From positions 1 through 49,872 of the forward strand of contig CAIUAO010000023.1 in the NCBI GenBank assembly GCA_903897155.1: a stretch of DNA of 49,872 nt, written 5' to 3'. Position 1 is the first letter of the stretch; every line of letters starts with the position of its first letter. The translations under genes and the position numbers were made by a program. Positions 1 to 8,806 of the stretch are shown here, one piece after another. The notes below the pieces were generated by a model, which saw only the letters and a list, made by a program, of their open reading frames with translations, was not told the origin of the DNA and ran no database searches. Source of the DNA: an uncultured Actinomycetes bacterium. Lineage in GTDB: Bacteria; Actinomycetota; Actinomycetes; Nanopelagicales; Nanopelagicaceae.

Positions 1-34
1 GCTCGTCCAAAGTTCTTAGGAAGCGGTGGCATAC

Positions 35-1252
35 TCATGGCCGCACTCCAGTTCCTGTTCGATGGGGCAATATAGAACGAATGTAATCCTCTGCAGCAAA
101 GGTAAGGCCAGGATCTTTCCCTTGTTGTTCACCTAAATACCAGCGGTGCTCCAAGATCTCATGAAACATCTGCGCAGGCTCAACGAAACCACGTAGTTCA
201 CTTGGAATCATATTCATTACTCGTTGATATGTCTCACTCATCCAGCGCCGAGCACTGTCTTGAATCGGAGGAAGTGGTTTCTTCTCGCGGCCTCTGAATC
301 TGTCAAAAGATGCAAGTAACCTTTTTGCCTGTAACTCTTCAGCGTGAATTCCCATAAGTTCCCATAAACGATTTTGGTGGTACCCGGCAGCAACGAGCTT
401 AGGCGTGAACTTAAGAGCACCTTTTTCACCATCAAGAGTGACTTCTACCTCTTCAACAGCAAAACCAAGATCTTGAACCGCGCGCATAGCCTTTTCAACT
501 GCGTGGCGGTCAGTTGGATCTAATATCTGTGGCTCCTTGAGCATCGCCCATAGTCGTCTATAGCGCTTAATAACTGCTTCAGCAGCTTTTATGGGATCCA
601 TTCCAGGGTGTAATACACCAGAGGATGCAAGATCTTCCAACTCTGCAGCAACATTGAATTGCGCGATATCAAGGTCGTGCTCGCGCTGACCATTGCTGAG
701 TTGAGTTTGAAATTCACCAGTTTCTGCATCTACTAAGTAGGCGGCATATTCATTTGCATCTCTGCGGAATAAAGTATTAGAGAGCGAACAATCGCCCCAC
801 CAGAAACCAAGTAAGTGCAATCTAACAAGAAGTAGCGCAAGCCCATTAGCCATTGTTGTAATTTCATGTGGAGTTGGATTACCACTCATAATTACTCGAT
901 ATGGAAGTGAGTATGGGAGATAACGTGTTACTAAAGCACATGGAAGTGCTTCGCCTCTTTTTGAAAGTCTGTCTTCCACAATCGCAACGGGTTCAACACA
1001 TGGCGCATTTCTATTGTTGAGCTCCCTCAATAGTGCATATTCTTTTTGCGCAAATTCTGGGACAGTCTCTTTAACAGCAAATACTTCTCGGTCCCCTGGG
1101 CCAGTACGGACAAGGCGAACAATGTGGCGAGAGATACCACGCATCGACGCGAGGCCATCTTCTTCAGGCCACTCTTCAACGGGCTTTCGCCACGACAGGT
1201 TGGAAAGAGTCACCATATCTTCACTCAAACCAGTGATTCTTAGCTCGCCCAC
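35..1252 (-). CDS. DUF4032 family protein with kinase-like N-terminal half
   Basis: The protein resembles the actinobacterial DUF4032 family, whose N-terminal part has a lipopolysaccharide-kinase/protein-kinase-like fold; its substrate is not known to me. Visible kinase-like elements are K61 in 'EVFAVKE' (ATP-lysine position), 'WGDCSLSNT' with D154 and N159 (catalytic-loop position) and 'LVDAETGE' with D175 (metal-site position). About 200 further residues form the DUF4032 region. No signal peptide or membrane helix is seen, so it is probably cytosolic. The start is GTG (1250-1252), which has no clear Shine-Dalgarno sequence. It is divergent from the AI-2E transporter gene with only 27 bases between the starts. 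The family call is solid; kinase activity is an inference. Confidence 0.8.
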   Translation of the reverse strand: MGELRITGLSEDMVTLSNLSWRKPVEEWPEEDGLASMRGISRHIVRLVRTGPGDREVFAVKETVPEFAQKEYALLRELNNRNAPCVEPVAIVEDRLSKRGEALPCALVTRYLPYSLPYRVIMSGNPTPHEITTMANGLALLLVRLHLLGFWWGDCSLSNTLFRRDANEYAAYLVDAETGEFQTQLSNGQREHDLDIAQFNVAAELEDLASSGVLHPGMDPIKAAEAVIKRYRRLWAMLKEPQILDPTDRHAVEKAMRAVQDLGFAVEEVEVTLDGEKGALKFTPKLVAAGYHQNRLWELMGIHAEELQAKRLLASFDRFRGREKKPLPPIQDSARRWMSETYQRVMNMIPSELRGFVEPAQMFHEILEHRWYLGEQQGKDPGLTFAAEDYIRSILPHRTGTGVRP

Positions 1253-1267
1253 AGGGCTATCTTTCCC

Positions 1268-1273
1268 TATTAT
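1268..1273 (+). promoter_or_regulatory. Leaderless-type -10 element for AI-2E transporter gene
   Basis: TATTAT lies exactly six bases before the ATG at 1280 and no Shine-Dalgarno sequence is present. In Actinobacteria, a TANNNT hexamer this close to the start codon places the transcription start on the start codon itself (leaderless mRNA). Confidence 0.55.
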
Positions 1274-1279
1274 CTAGCA

Positions 1280-2410
1280 ATGGCACTCAAAAAACCCAGC
1301 ATCCACTTTGGTTCTAAGTCACGTTCTAAGGCAGAGGCTGCCCCGAAAAACCTTGGAGAACAAGGTGTGCCTCTAGACCGTGCCCACCCCTTCTACTTTG
1401 GCTTCCTTGCTGCGACCGGAGCGGTTATCGCAATCACGCTCTTGCGTGCTTTTGCTAATGCCAGCCAAGTATTTGTCCTCATTATTATTTCCCTCTTCTT
1501 TGCTGCAGGGTTAAATCCCGCTGTTGAATTCTTTCAACGTCGTGGGCTTAAGCGCACTGGAGCAGTTGCGTGCGTCGTAGGAATAGTTCTCGCCTTTGTC
1601 GGTGTTTTCTCTGCAGTTGTCATCCCGCCGGTTGTTCATCAACTCAATCTTCTTCTTAAAGATGCTCCCACCCTCATAGCGAATTTAAAGAACAATCCCA
1701 CACTAGATAGTCTTAATGTTAAGTACGGCATCATTGACACTATCCAGAAGAAGGTAAATGCAGGTGTGCATGATGGCCAGTTTGTTGTTGGTGCATTTGG
1801 CGGAGTTATTGGAGTCGGAAAAGCAGTTTTATCTGGAGCGGTTGCTACTCTCACCATCCTTATCTTGACTCTTTACTTTCTTGCTTCTTTGCCATCAGTT
1901 ACTCAAGCGGCATATCGCTTCGTTCCACTTTCACGGCGTGATCGCGTCAGCAGAATTAGTGATGCCATCATCAAACGGGTCGGAGCCTTTGTGAGTGGAC
2001 AAGCATCTGTGGCAGTTATTGCTGGAATCTTTGCCCTTGTTCTTTCATTAGCCCTTGGCCTGCCATATGCATCTGCAATTAGTCTGCTTGTTTTTCTTTG
2101 TGGGCTTATTCCACTTATTGGGCACATTCTGGGTTGCGCAGCATTCACCATCGTGGCACTAACTAAATCACCGACTGATGCCATCATCGTCTTTGTGTGT
2201 TATGTCATATACATACAGCTAGAGAACTACTTCATATTGCCACGCATCATGCGCCGCTCACTTTCGATGCCTGGACTTGTCACTATTATTGCTGCATTGG
2301 TTGGCGTGAGCTTGCTTGGAGTTATAGGTGGGCTTTTGGCGGTACCAATCGCAGCAGCAATACTCTTAATCGTCGATGAAGTCGTATTTCCAAAGGCCGA
2401 AAGGGGCTAA
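1280..2410 (+). CDS. AI-2E family transporter (PerM/TqsA-like membrane protein)
   Basis: This is an integral membrane protein of the AI-2E/UPF0118 family, whose members export or exchange small molecules; the substrate cannot be read from sequence. At 376 residues it has the family length. Several hydrophobic segments alternate with a central soluble loop (about residues 120-170). The C-terminal block 'FILPRIMRRSLSMPGLV' matches the family hallmark preceding the last two helices. The ATG at 1280 is chosen because a TATTAT element sits six bases upstream. Its stop codon lies one base before the TTG start of the downstream MMPL gene, so the two are probably co-transcribed and translationally coupled. 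Confidence 0.85.
   Translation: MALKKPSIHFGSKSRSKAEAAPKNLGEQGVPLDRAHPFYFGFLAATGAVIAITLLRAFANASQVFVLIIISLFFAAGLNPAVEFFQRRGLKRTGAVACVVGIVLAFVGVFSAVVIPPVVHQLNLLLKDAPTLIANLKNNPTLDSLNVKYGIIDTIQKKVNAGVHDGQFVVGAFGGVIGVGKAVLSGAVATLTILILTLYFLASLPSVTQAAYRFVPLSRRDRVSRISDAIIKRVGAFVSGQASVAVIAGIFALVLSLALGLPYASAISLLVFLCGLIPLIGHILGCAAFTIVALTKSPTDAIIVFVCYVIYIQLENYFILPRIMRRSLSMPGLVTIIAALVGVSLLGVIGGLLAVPIAAAILLIVDEVVFPKAERG
2400..2406 (+). promoter_or_regulatory. Shine-Dalgarno that selects the TTG start of the first MMPL gene
   Basis: AAAGGGG lies five bases before TTG 2412-2414. The longer ORF-track start (ATG 2376) has no Shine-Dalgarno sequence and would overlap the upstream gene by 35 bases, so the TTG is preferred. 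Confidence 0.6.
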
Positions 2411-2411
2411 C

Positions 2412-4580
2412 TTGTCAAAGGCAACAAAGAACAAAAGACCACACCGCAAACCGCTTTTTATTGCAATTGGATTAACGGTTGTATGGCTAGGTATTTCAAG
2501 TGTGACAGGACCTCTCTTCGGCAACCTTTCAACAGTACAAAAAAATGACAACTCAAAATTTCTTCCATCCTCTGCTGAGGCAGAAAAGTTCAATGTAGCC
2601 GCTAAGGCATTTACCTCTGGGTCAAATAACTCTTTTCCTGAGCTCGTCCTATTCGTAGGAAAGGCAGATCCTGCTGCAATTGCCTCTGCAAATGCATTTC
2701 TTCAAACACTTCCTTCAAAGCCACTAGTTGATATAAATGGCAAGGCGATTGCGCTTGTCAATAAAACGATTGGCGACTTCTTAGATACCTCTGCGCCTCT
2801 GGTTGCATTCCCATCTAAAAATGCTGATGCAATTTTGGCCAGCGTTCCTTATAGCTCTGGAAAATCAGACACAGTCCTTGCCAATAAGAAACCAGCACTG
2901 CCAGTCTTTACCTCATCAATCCGCTATTACTCAGCGCAATACGCCACGTCTCATGGATTGCAAGCTCATGTCACAGGAATAGCAGCAATACTCTCTGATC
3001 TATTTGGCGCTTTTGGCTCTCTAGATTCAAGCCTGCTGCTCACAACAGGTCTTGTCGTAGCCATCATCTTGATTATCGTGTACCGATCACCAATCTTGTG
3101 GATACTTCCACTGTTCTCAGCAGGCATTGCTCTGACATTTGCTGGATCAGTAATTTATGAATTAGCAAAGCACAACATCATTACTCTCGATGGGCAATCG
3201 CAGGGAATTCTCTCGGTGCTAGTTCTTGGCGGGGCAACAGATTATGCCCTCTTGCTTATTGCGCGCTATAGAGAAGAACTCCACCATGTTGAATCTCGAT
3301 TTGAAGCAATGCAAAATGCCCTGCGCGGAGTTGTTGAACCAATTGTTGCCTCTGGATCTACCGTTGCAGTCAGTTTAATTCTCCTACTTTTAGCAAGCCT
3401 TTCTAATAACCGAGGTCTTGGACCAGTTGGAGCAATTGGAATCTTGTGTGCCGTGATAACTATTCTCACCCTTCTTCCAGCTGCCCTCGTTCTCTTTGGG
3501 CGTTGGATTTTCTGGCCACGTATCCCAAAGTTTGGTAGTGAAGATGAAAAACTCAAAGGAATTTGGGCAAAGCTTGCAAACGCAACAGCTAAAAAGCCTC
3601 GCACTTACTGGGTGGCTACTGGCTTAGTACTTCTTATATTTGCAGCATTCGCATCAACGCTGCATGCATCTGGAATATCTACTTCCCAGTCCTTTACAAA
3701 GACTCCTGATTCAGTGAAGTCACAAGATGTTCTCTTGAAGTACTTCTCTGGTGGTCAAGGCCAGCCAACTCAAATTTGGACCACAGAATCTAGTGCTGCT
3801 GCAATCACAGCCAAATTATCAAGCACTTCTGGTATCACATCTGTTGTACCTGATGGAGTTCAAGCCCCTGGTGGAACTCCAAGAGTTGTTGATGGGCACG
3901 TTATCCTCAATGCAACATTGGTTGCTACAGCTGATTCAAATGAAGCAACAAACATGATTCCTGCTATCCGAAGCGCCGCACATGCAATTGATCCACAGTC
4001 ACTTGTTGGAGGAACCTCTGCCGTCTTTTATGACTCACACCAGGCTGCAGCGCGTGATCAGCGTCTAATTATTCCAGTCGTGCTCCTTGTGATTGCAATC
4101 ATTTTGGGACTGCTGCTTCGAAGCGTTCTCGCATCACTGATGCTGCTTTTCACAGTAGTGCTCTCATATCTTGCAACCCTAGGTGCCTGTGCGCTGGTCT
4201 TCCATCACATCTTCCACTTTGCTGGAGAGGATTCAGGCTTCCCACTCTTCGCCTTTATTTTCTTAGTTGCACTGGGCATTGACTACAACATCTTCTTGAT
4301 GACTCGTGTTCGCGAGGAAGCAATGCAGATTGGTACCAGAGCGGGAATGATCAAGGGTGTAACAGTTACGGGCGGGGTAATTACTTCTGCAGGAATTGTT
4401 CTTGCAGCAACATTTACCGTGCTTGGCATCTTGCCGATTGTCTTCTTGGCAGAAATCGGTTTCTCTGTTGCATTTGGAGTATTGCTCGACACATTTATTG
4501 TTCGCTCAATACTTGTTCCGGCTTTAGTCCACAGTATCGGACCAAAGATCTGGTGGCCTTCAAAACTACAGAAGAGCTAA
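2412..4580 (+). CDS. MMPL family RND-type transporter
   Basis: This is a resistance-nodulation-division (MMPL) superfamily transporter of 722 residues from TTG 2412. MMPL proteins use the proton motive force to export lipids or hydrophobic compounds across the cytoplasmic membrane. The two-fold repeat is visible: each half has one transmembrane helix, a large extracytoplasmic domain and a multi-helix bundle. The Asp-Tyr pairs associated with proton relay occur in both halves ('GGATDYALLL' and 'ALGIDYNIFL'), each followed by an 'R.REE' motif. It follows the AI-2E gene directly. Its stop overlaps the stop of the convergent hydrolase gene. A second MMPL gene lies at 28735. The substrate is unknown. 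An alternative ATG start at 2376 would add 12 residues. Confidence 0.88.
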   Translation: MSKATKNKRPHRKPLFIAIGLTVVWLGISSVTGPLFGNLSTVQKNDNSKFLPSSAEAEKFNVAAKAFTSGSNNSFPELVLFVGKADPAAIASANAFLQTLPSKPLVDINGKAIALVNKTIGDFLDTSAPLVAFPSKNADAILASVPYSSGKSDTVLANKKPALPVFTSSIRYYSAQYATSHGLQAHVTGIAAILSDLFGAFGSLDSSLLLTTGLVVAIILIIVYRSPILWILPLFSAGIALTFAGSVIYELAKHNIITLDGQSQGILSVLVLGGATDYALLLIARYREELHHVESRFEAMQNALRGVVEPIVASGSTVAVSLILLLLASLSNNRGLGPVGAIGILCAVITILTLLPAALVLFGRWIFWPRIPKFGSEDEKLKGIWAKLANATAKKPRTYWVATGLVLLIFAAFASTLHASGISTSQSFTKTPDSVKSQDVLLKYFSGGQGQPTQIWTTESSAAAITAKLSSTSGITSVVPDGVQAPGGTPRVVDGHVILNATLVATADSNEATNMIPAIRSAAHAIDPQSLVGGTSAVFYDSHQAAARDQRLIIPVVLLVIAIILGLLLRSVLASLMLLFTVVLSYLATLGACALVFHHIFHFAGEDSGFPLFAFIFLVALGIDYNIFLMTRVREEAMQIGTRAGMIKGVTVTGGVITSAGIVLAATFTVLGILPIVFLAEIGFSVAFGVLLDTFIVRSILVPALVHSIGPKIWWPSKLQKS

Positions 4581-5287
4581 ATCTCTGTAGGTAAAGGCAA
4601 TCTGTTTGGAGCGATAATCCCTGTGATTTCACTCAAGATGCGATAAACAAATGGTTCTCCAACCCACAAGTGTTTAGCGCCATCAACGGGAATTAAGTTC
4701 AGGCGAGGAAAACTTTTAAATCTCTCCTTCGCCTGTTCTGGATTTAAGTACTCATCATGTTCAGGAATATATGCGCTCACTGGGCGCGAGTCTTTCTGCC
4801 AAAAATCTAAATCTTCCTGCTGCGTGCGCTGCAAGGGAGGGCTCAGCAAAATTAATCCCGCAATTCGTGCGTCTTTTGCATAGCGAAGGGCGAGATCAGT
4901 TCCAAATGACCATCCGGTTACCCAAAGTTTTTCTACTTGAAGTGCATCAAAGCAATAATTTATTGCAGCTTCAACATCCATCTTTTCACTCTCGCCATTA
5001 TCAAACAGACCCTCTGAAGTTCCTGCCTCACTTGTTGTGCCGCGAGTATTGAAACGAATAACTTCGATACCAGCCATAAAGGGAAGTCTTCCTGCTGCTT
5101 TTTTATAAATGTGGCTATCCATCATCCCCCCGCCACTTGGGTTGGGGTGAAGGCAGAGCAGGGATGCGGTGTGGCCCTCAAGTGGGCTAGCGACCTCCCC
5201 AACTAATGTGAGGGAATCGGCGGTAGTGATCGTGATCGCCCTACGATTGGCCGGAAGAATTGTGCTCGGCCTTATTAACTCTGACAC
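4577..5287 (-). CDS. Alpha/beta hydrolase, dienelactone hydrolase / S33-like
   Basis: This is a serine hydrolase of the alpha/beta fold, probably cytosolic, with unknown substrate. The nucleophile elbow 'GWSFG' places Ser at 127. 'PEHDEY' (D178) and 'DGAKHLW' (H206) fit the acid and base of the triad. 'LHPNPSGGG' near residue 47 resembles the oxyanion-hole region of small dienelactone-hydrolase-like enzymes. The 236-residue length is normal for a cap-less member. The start is GTG 5285-5287, supported by a TAAACT element six bases upstream on the minus strand. It is divergent from the aldehyde dehydrogenase gene (22 bases apart), and its stop codon interlocks with the MMPL stop. Confidence 0.8.
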   Translation of the reverse strand: MSELIRPSTILPANRRAITITTADSLTLVGEVASPLEGHTASLLCLHPNPSGGGMMDSHIYKKAAGRLPFMAGIEVIRFNTRGTTSEAGTSEGLFDNGESEKMDVEAAINYCFDALQVEKLWVTGWSFGTDLALRYAKDARIAGLILLSPPLQRTQQEDLDFWQKDSRPVSAYIPEHDEYLNPEQAKERFKSFPRLNLIPVDGAKHLWVGEPFVYRILSEITGIIAPNRLPLPTEI

Positions 5288-5293
5288 AAAATA

Positions 5294-5299
5294 AGTTTA
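5294..5299 (-). promoter_or_regulatory. Leaderless-type -10 element for hydrolase gene
   Basis: On the minus strand, TAAACT lies exactly six bases before the GTG start at 5287. It shares two bases (5298-5299) with the opposite-strand TAGTCT element of the aldehyde dehydrogenase gene. Confidence 0.55.
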
Positions 5300-5303
5300 G
5301 TCT
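5298..5303 (+). promoter_or_regulatory. Leaderless-type -10 element for aldehyde dehydrogenase gene
   Basis: TAGTCT lies exactly six bases before the ATG at 5310, with no Shine-Dalgarno sequence. It overlaps the oppositely directed TAAACT element of the hydrolase gene, so RNA polymerase could probably occupy only one of the two at a time. Confidence 0.55.
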
Positions 5304-5309
5304 TACCCC

Positions 5310-6764
5310 ATGACTCCTACAGACACATTGATTAGCTACTCACCTGCCACTGGAGAAGAAGTAGGCAGATATCCAGACAGCAGCGCAGAAGTTGTGCATG
5401 AGCTTGTCGCCAGGGCCCGCGCTGGATCCCTTGCTTGGCGAGCACTTGGCTTTAAGGGAAGAAAAGTAATTCTTAAAAAGTGGGCTGCGCTCATGGCAAC
5501 TCGTATTGATGAACTGGCAAAGATTGTTATGGATGAGACTGGTAAACCAAAGAGTGATGCAACTCTTGAAGTCACACTTGCAATCGGTCATCTTGCATGG
5601 GCAGCAAATAACGCCCCTCGTTTTCTTCGTACGAGCAATCGTGCACCTGGACTCATCATGGCTAACATGTCAGCGAAGGTTCAATATGTTCCATTTGGTG
5701 TTATTGGAGTAATCGGGCCTTGGAATTACCCCGTCTACACACCTATGGGATCAATTGCCTATTCTCTTGCTGCAGGCAACTCTGTTGTTTTCAAGCCAAG
5801 TGAATTCACTCCTGGAGTTGGCTACTGGCTGGGTGAAACATTTAATGAAGTTGCCAAAGATGCCAATGTATTTTTTGTTGTCACCGGTGGGCCTGCGACA
5901 GGTGTTGCGCTCACGCAAAGCGCGGTCGATAAAGTTGCTTTCACAGGATCAACTAGAACTGCAAAGAAAGTTGCAGCAAGTTGTGCTGAGCGCATGGTGC
6001 CAGTTGTGCTTGAGTGCGGTGGATCAGATGCGGCAATCATCGATGTTGATGCAGATATTTCAGCAGCAGCTGACGCCGTTCTATGGGGAGCAATGTCTAA
6101 TTCTGGACAGACCTGCATTGGCACCGAGCGTGTTTATGTGATGGATAAAGTGGCAGATAAATTTATTGCTGAAATCAAAAGAGGCGCTGAAAAGATTAAG
6201 CCCGGCAAAGAATACGGCGCGATCACAATGCCTTCTCAACTCAAAGTGATCGATAGCCATATCCGCGACGCTGCAAGTAGAGGCGCAGAGTTTGTTGTAG
6301 GAAGCGTTGATTCAGTTCAAGCCCCATATGTGAATCCAACAATCATGCTCAATGTCCCAGAAGATTCACTAGCTGTTGCCGAGGAAACATTTGGGCCAAC
6401 CCTTGTGATTAACAGGGTCAGTGATGTTGATGAGGCAATACGCCTTTCCAACGGAGTGAGATATGGCCTTGCAGCCTCAGTCTGGTCAAAGAAGAACGCT
6501 GACTACATTACCTCTCAGTTGCAATGTGGAATGGTTTCTGTGAACTCGGTGATTGCATATGCCGGTATTGCGACACTTCCATTTGGAGGAGTTAAAGAGA
6601 GCGGGTATGGACGCATACATGGACGAGAGGGACTTCGAGAATTTACCTATCTTCGCTCAGTAGCTAAAAAGCGATTTAGCATTCCTCTTGCGACAATGTC
6701 ATTTACACGCAAAGCATCAACTGATGCGTTGATTAAAAAGCTTGCCGAACTTCGTAATCGCTAA
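5310..6764 (+). CDS. NAD(P)-dependent aldehyde dehydrogenase
   Basis: This is an aldehyde dehydrogenase superfamily enzyme that oxidises an aldehyde to the carboxylate; it resembles the succinate-semialdehyde/broad-specificity group, but the substrate cannot be fixed. The Rossmann region carries 'GPWNYP' (N139, oxyanion site), 'FKPSE', and 'FTGST' for cofactor binding. The general base is E235 in 'LECGGSD', a variant of the common LELGGK. The nucleophile is C269 in 'NSGQTCIG'. At 484 residues it is full length. Its tail ('KKRFSIPL', then a lysine/arginine-rich end) extends past the catalytic core. It is divergent from the hydrolase gene and may be co-regulated with it. Confidence 0.9.
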   Translation: MTPTDTLISYSPATGEEVGRYPDSSAEVVHELVARARAGSLAWRALGFKGRKVILKKWAALMATRIDELAKIVMDETGKPKSDATLEVTLAIGHLAWAANNAPRFLRTSNRAPGLIMANMSAKVQYVPFGVIGVIGPWNYPVYTPMGSIAYSLAAGNSVVFKPSEFTPGVGYWLGETFNEVAKDANVFFVVTGGPATGVALTQSAVDKVAFTGSTRTAKKVAASCAERMVPVVLECGGSDAAIIDVDADISAAADAVLWGAMSNSGQTCIGTERVYVMDKVADKFIAEIKRGAEKIKPGKEYGAITMPSQLKVIDSHIRDAASRGAEFVVGSVDSVQAPYVNPTIMLNVPEDSLAVAEETFGPTLVINRVSDVDEAIRLSNGVRYGLAASVWSKKNADYITSQLQCGMVSVNSVIAYAGIATLPFGGVKESGYGRIHGREGLREFTYLRSVAKKRFSIPLATMSFTRKASTDALIKKLAELRNR

Positions 6765-6773
6765 ACCGTTTCT

Positions 6774-7085
6774 TTAGTATTTAGGAGCGTTGCGAGAGCG
6801 TAGTGTCTTAGGCTGCCGCTGATCTTTCTTCTGCCAGCATGCGCTATGCCAATGTCTGCGATTATCCAGATCATCATCGACCCATGCAACGATATGTGGA
6901 GTAGCAGTTGGTATTAATTGATCACACCCAGGACAGCGATAAGGCTTTGTAGAACTAGAACCTGTAACTTTTCTAACCGTATATATACCTTCTAGATGTT
7001 CTTCAACAGTTTCAAATGAGTGTGAGATATCGCGATCAGGCTCTTTAGGGCCTTTACCTTTAGGGTGATTTCTACGTGGGCTCAC
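6774..7085 (-). CDS. Small conserved actinobacterial zinc-ribbon-like protein
   Basis: This 103-residue protein belongs to a family found across Actinobacteria, often labelled 'ATP/GTP-binding protein' without functional support. It has a basic N-terminus ('MSPRRNHPKG'), then 'YRCPGCDQ' (C51, C54), H64, and 'HWHSACW' (H78, H80, C83), which together look like a structural zinc site. The tail 'RSRNAPKY' is strongly conserved in the family. The start is GTG 7083-7085, with AAGAAT six bases upstream, a weak leaderless-type element. It is convergent with the aldehyde dehydrogenase gene (9 bases apart). Function is unknown; nucleic-acid binding is possible. Confidence 0.78.
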   Translation of the reverse strand: MSPRRNHPKGKGPKEPDRDISHSFETVEEHLEGIYTVRKVTGSSSTKPYRCPGCDQLIPTATPHIVAWVDDDLDNRRHWHSACWQKKDQRQPKTLRSRNAPKY

Positions 7086-7175
7086 CCCTCTATTCTTTCC
7101 TATTCACAGCAAATTCGCTGCCTCATATTGAGATTAAATTAGCGAGTTGCTTGAGGAATACGGCAAGATACGAAC

Positions 7176-8027
7176 ATGAACCACGCAATTAAAGTACGCG
7201 GCTTAAAGAAGAGCTATGGCGGAAAAATTGCAGTCAATGGAATTGATCTTGAAGTTGTGCAAGGTGAGATATTTGCCATTTTGGGCCCAAATGGAGCTGG
7301 TAAGACTACAACGGTTGAGATTTTAGAAGGTTATCGCGATCGAGATTCAGGAGATGTTGCGGTTCTTGAACTTGATCCAGAACATCTTGGAAGCCACAGT
7401 AGTAGCTGGCGAAATAGAATTGGCATAGTATTGCAATCAACAAGTGACGCGGGTGATCTAAGCGTCTCTGAGACAATTCACCACTTCTCTCATTACTATA
7501 CAAATCCCAAGAATCCAGATGATGTCATTACCTTGGTAGGACTTGATGAGAAGCGTGATGACAGAGTGCATAACCTCTCAGGGGGGCAACGTCGTAGATT
7601 AGATGTGGCACTGGGAATTATCGGCTCTCCTGAAATTCTCTTTCTCGATGAACCAACAACCGGCTTTGATCCAGAAGCACGAAGGGCATTCTGGGGGCTA
7701 ATACGCACGTTAAAAGCCGAAGGAACGACAATACTTTTAACCACACATTATCTAGATGAAGCAGAAGAACTTGCCGACCGAGTAGCTGTAATAAACAACG
7801 GTAAGATTATTGAGATTGCAACCCCAGCAACACTTGGTGGTCGCCATTTGGCGAAAGCAACGATCTCTTGGAAAGAAAAAGGTCACATACAAACCAAACT
7901 TTCTGCTAATCCCACAGCGGATATCCAAGAGTTATCTAAGATTTTTAATGGCGATATCCCAGAGCTGACAGTTACTCGGCCAACCTTGGAAGATATTTAC
8001 ATCACGATGATTGGGGCCAACAAGTGA
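7176..8027 (+). CDS. ABC transporter ATP-binding protein (drug/polymer exporter type)
   Basis: This is the ATPase subunit of an ABC-2-type exporter. All nucleotide-binding motifs are present: Walker A 'GPNGAGKTT' (37-45), Q-loop near Q87, signature 'LSGGQRRR' (134-141), Walker B 'ILFLDEP' (154-160) and H-loop H191 in 'TTHYLDEAEE'. The order and sequence place it near the CcmA/DrrA group, which exports antibiotics, lipids or polymers. The 283 residues include a short C-terminal extension typical of this group. The stop overlaps the GTG start of the permease gene by four bases (GTGA), so they form one operon. The ATG lacks a Shine-Dalgarno; CAAGAT lies six bases upstream. Confidence 0.92.
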   Translation: MNHAIKVRGLKKSYGGKIAVNGIDLEVVQGEIFAILGPNGAGKTTTVEILEGYRDRDSGDVAVLELDPEHLGSHSSSWRNRIGIVLQSTSDAGDLSVSETIHHFSHYYTNPKNPDDVITLVGLDEKRDDRVHNLSGGQRRRLDVALGIIGSPEILFLDEPTTGFDPEARRAFWGLIRTLKAEGTTILLTTHYLDEAEELADRVAVINNGKIIEIATPATLGGRHLAKATISWKEKGHIQTKLSANPTADIQELSKIFNGDIPELTVTRPTLEDIYITMIGANK

Positions 8028-8806
8028 ACATACTTCGCATTGGCGCTCTTCGCGGTGCACTAGAAATAAAGCAGTTTATGCGCAGGCGAGAATCTGTTGT
8101 CTTCACCTTGATGTTCCCCGTGCTCTTGCTATTTATCTTTGGTTCAGTGTTCAAAAATACGATTGCTCCAGGAGTTACTTTTAGTCAGTACTTTATTTCA
8201 GGCATGGTGGCATCAGGACTTGTAAACACAGGCTTCCAGCAGCTTGCTATCAATATTCCAATGGAGCGAGACTTTGGAACACTTAAGCGGCTGCGTGGAA
8301 CTCCTATGTCGCCAATTTCATTCTTTATCGGAAAGGCCATATTGGTCTTTACTGCCATGATCATTCAAGTATTTTTACTTTTGCTCTTTGGCGTGCTCTT
8401 CTTTCATCTACATATGCCACATAGCCCAGCACTCTGGCTCCGATTTGCATGGCTAGTCGTCCTGGGAAGCGCCTCCTCAACCGTGCTTGGCATTGCCTTT
8501 GCAACTGTTATTAAAAGTGGCCGTGGAGCGGCGGCAGTCGTCTCTCCTATCGTGATCATCTTGCAGTTTTTAAGTGGCGTCTTCTTTGTCTTCTCAAGCT
8601 TGCCTTCATGGATGCAAAAGTTTGCTTCTATATTTCCTTTGAAGTGGCTCACCCAAGGTATGCGATCAGTCTTCTTGCCAGAGAGCTTTGCTTCTCAAGA
8701 AGTTGCCCACTCCTGGGAAATCGGGCGAACAGCACTCGTTCTAGTTGTATGGCTAGTACTTGGAACGGTAATGGCAGCTCGCTCATTTAAATGGTCTGAC
8801 CAATAA
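8024..8806 (+). CDS. ABC-2 type transporter permease
   Basis: This is the membrane subunit paired with the ATPase encoded just upstream. The 260 residues show six hydrophobic segments and the ABC-2 family layout: a first helix after a basic N-terminus ('FMRRRESVVF'), the conserved region 'RDFGTLKRLRGTPMSP', and a late 'LSGVFFVFSSLPSWMQ' loop before the last helix. The start is GTG 8024, overlapping the upstream stop. Its stop shares one base with the ATG of the secreted-protein gene (TAATG), so translation is coupled through three genes. The substrate is unknown. Confidence 0.9.
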   Translation: MNILRIGALRGALEIKQFMRRRESVVFTLMFPVLLLFIFGSVFKNTIAPGVTFSQYFISGMVASGLVNTGFQQLAINIPMERDFGTLKRLRGTPMSPISFFIGKAILVFTAMIIQVFLLLLFGVLFFHLHMPHSPALWLRFAWLVVLGSASSTVLGIAFATVIKSGRGAAAVVSPIVIILQFLSGVFFVFSSLPSWMQKFASIFPLKWLTQGMRSVFLPESFASQEVAHSWEIGRTALVLVVWLVLGTVMAARSFKWSDQ

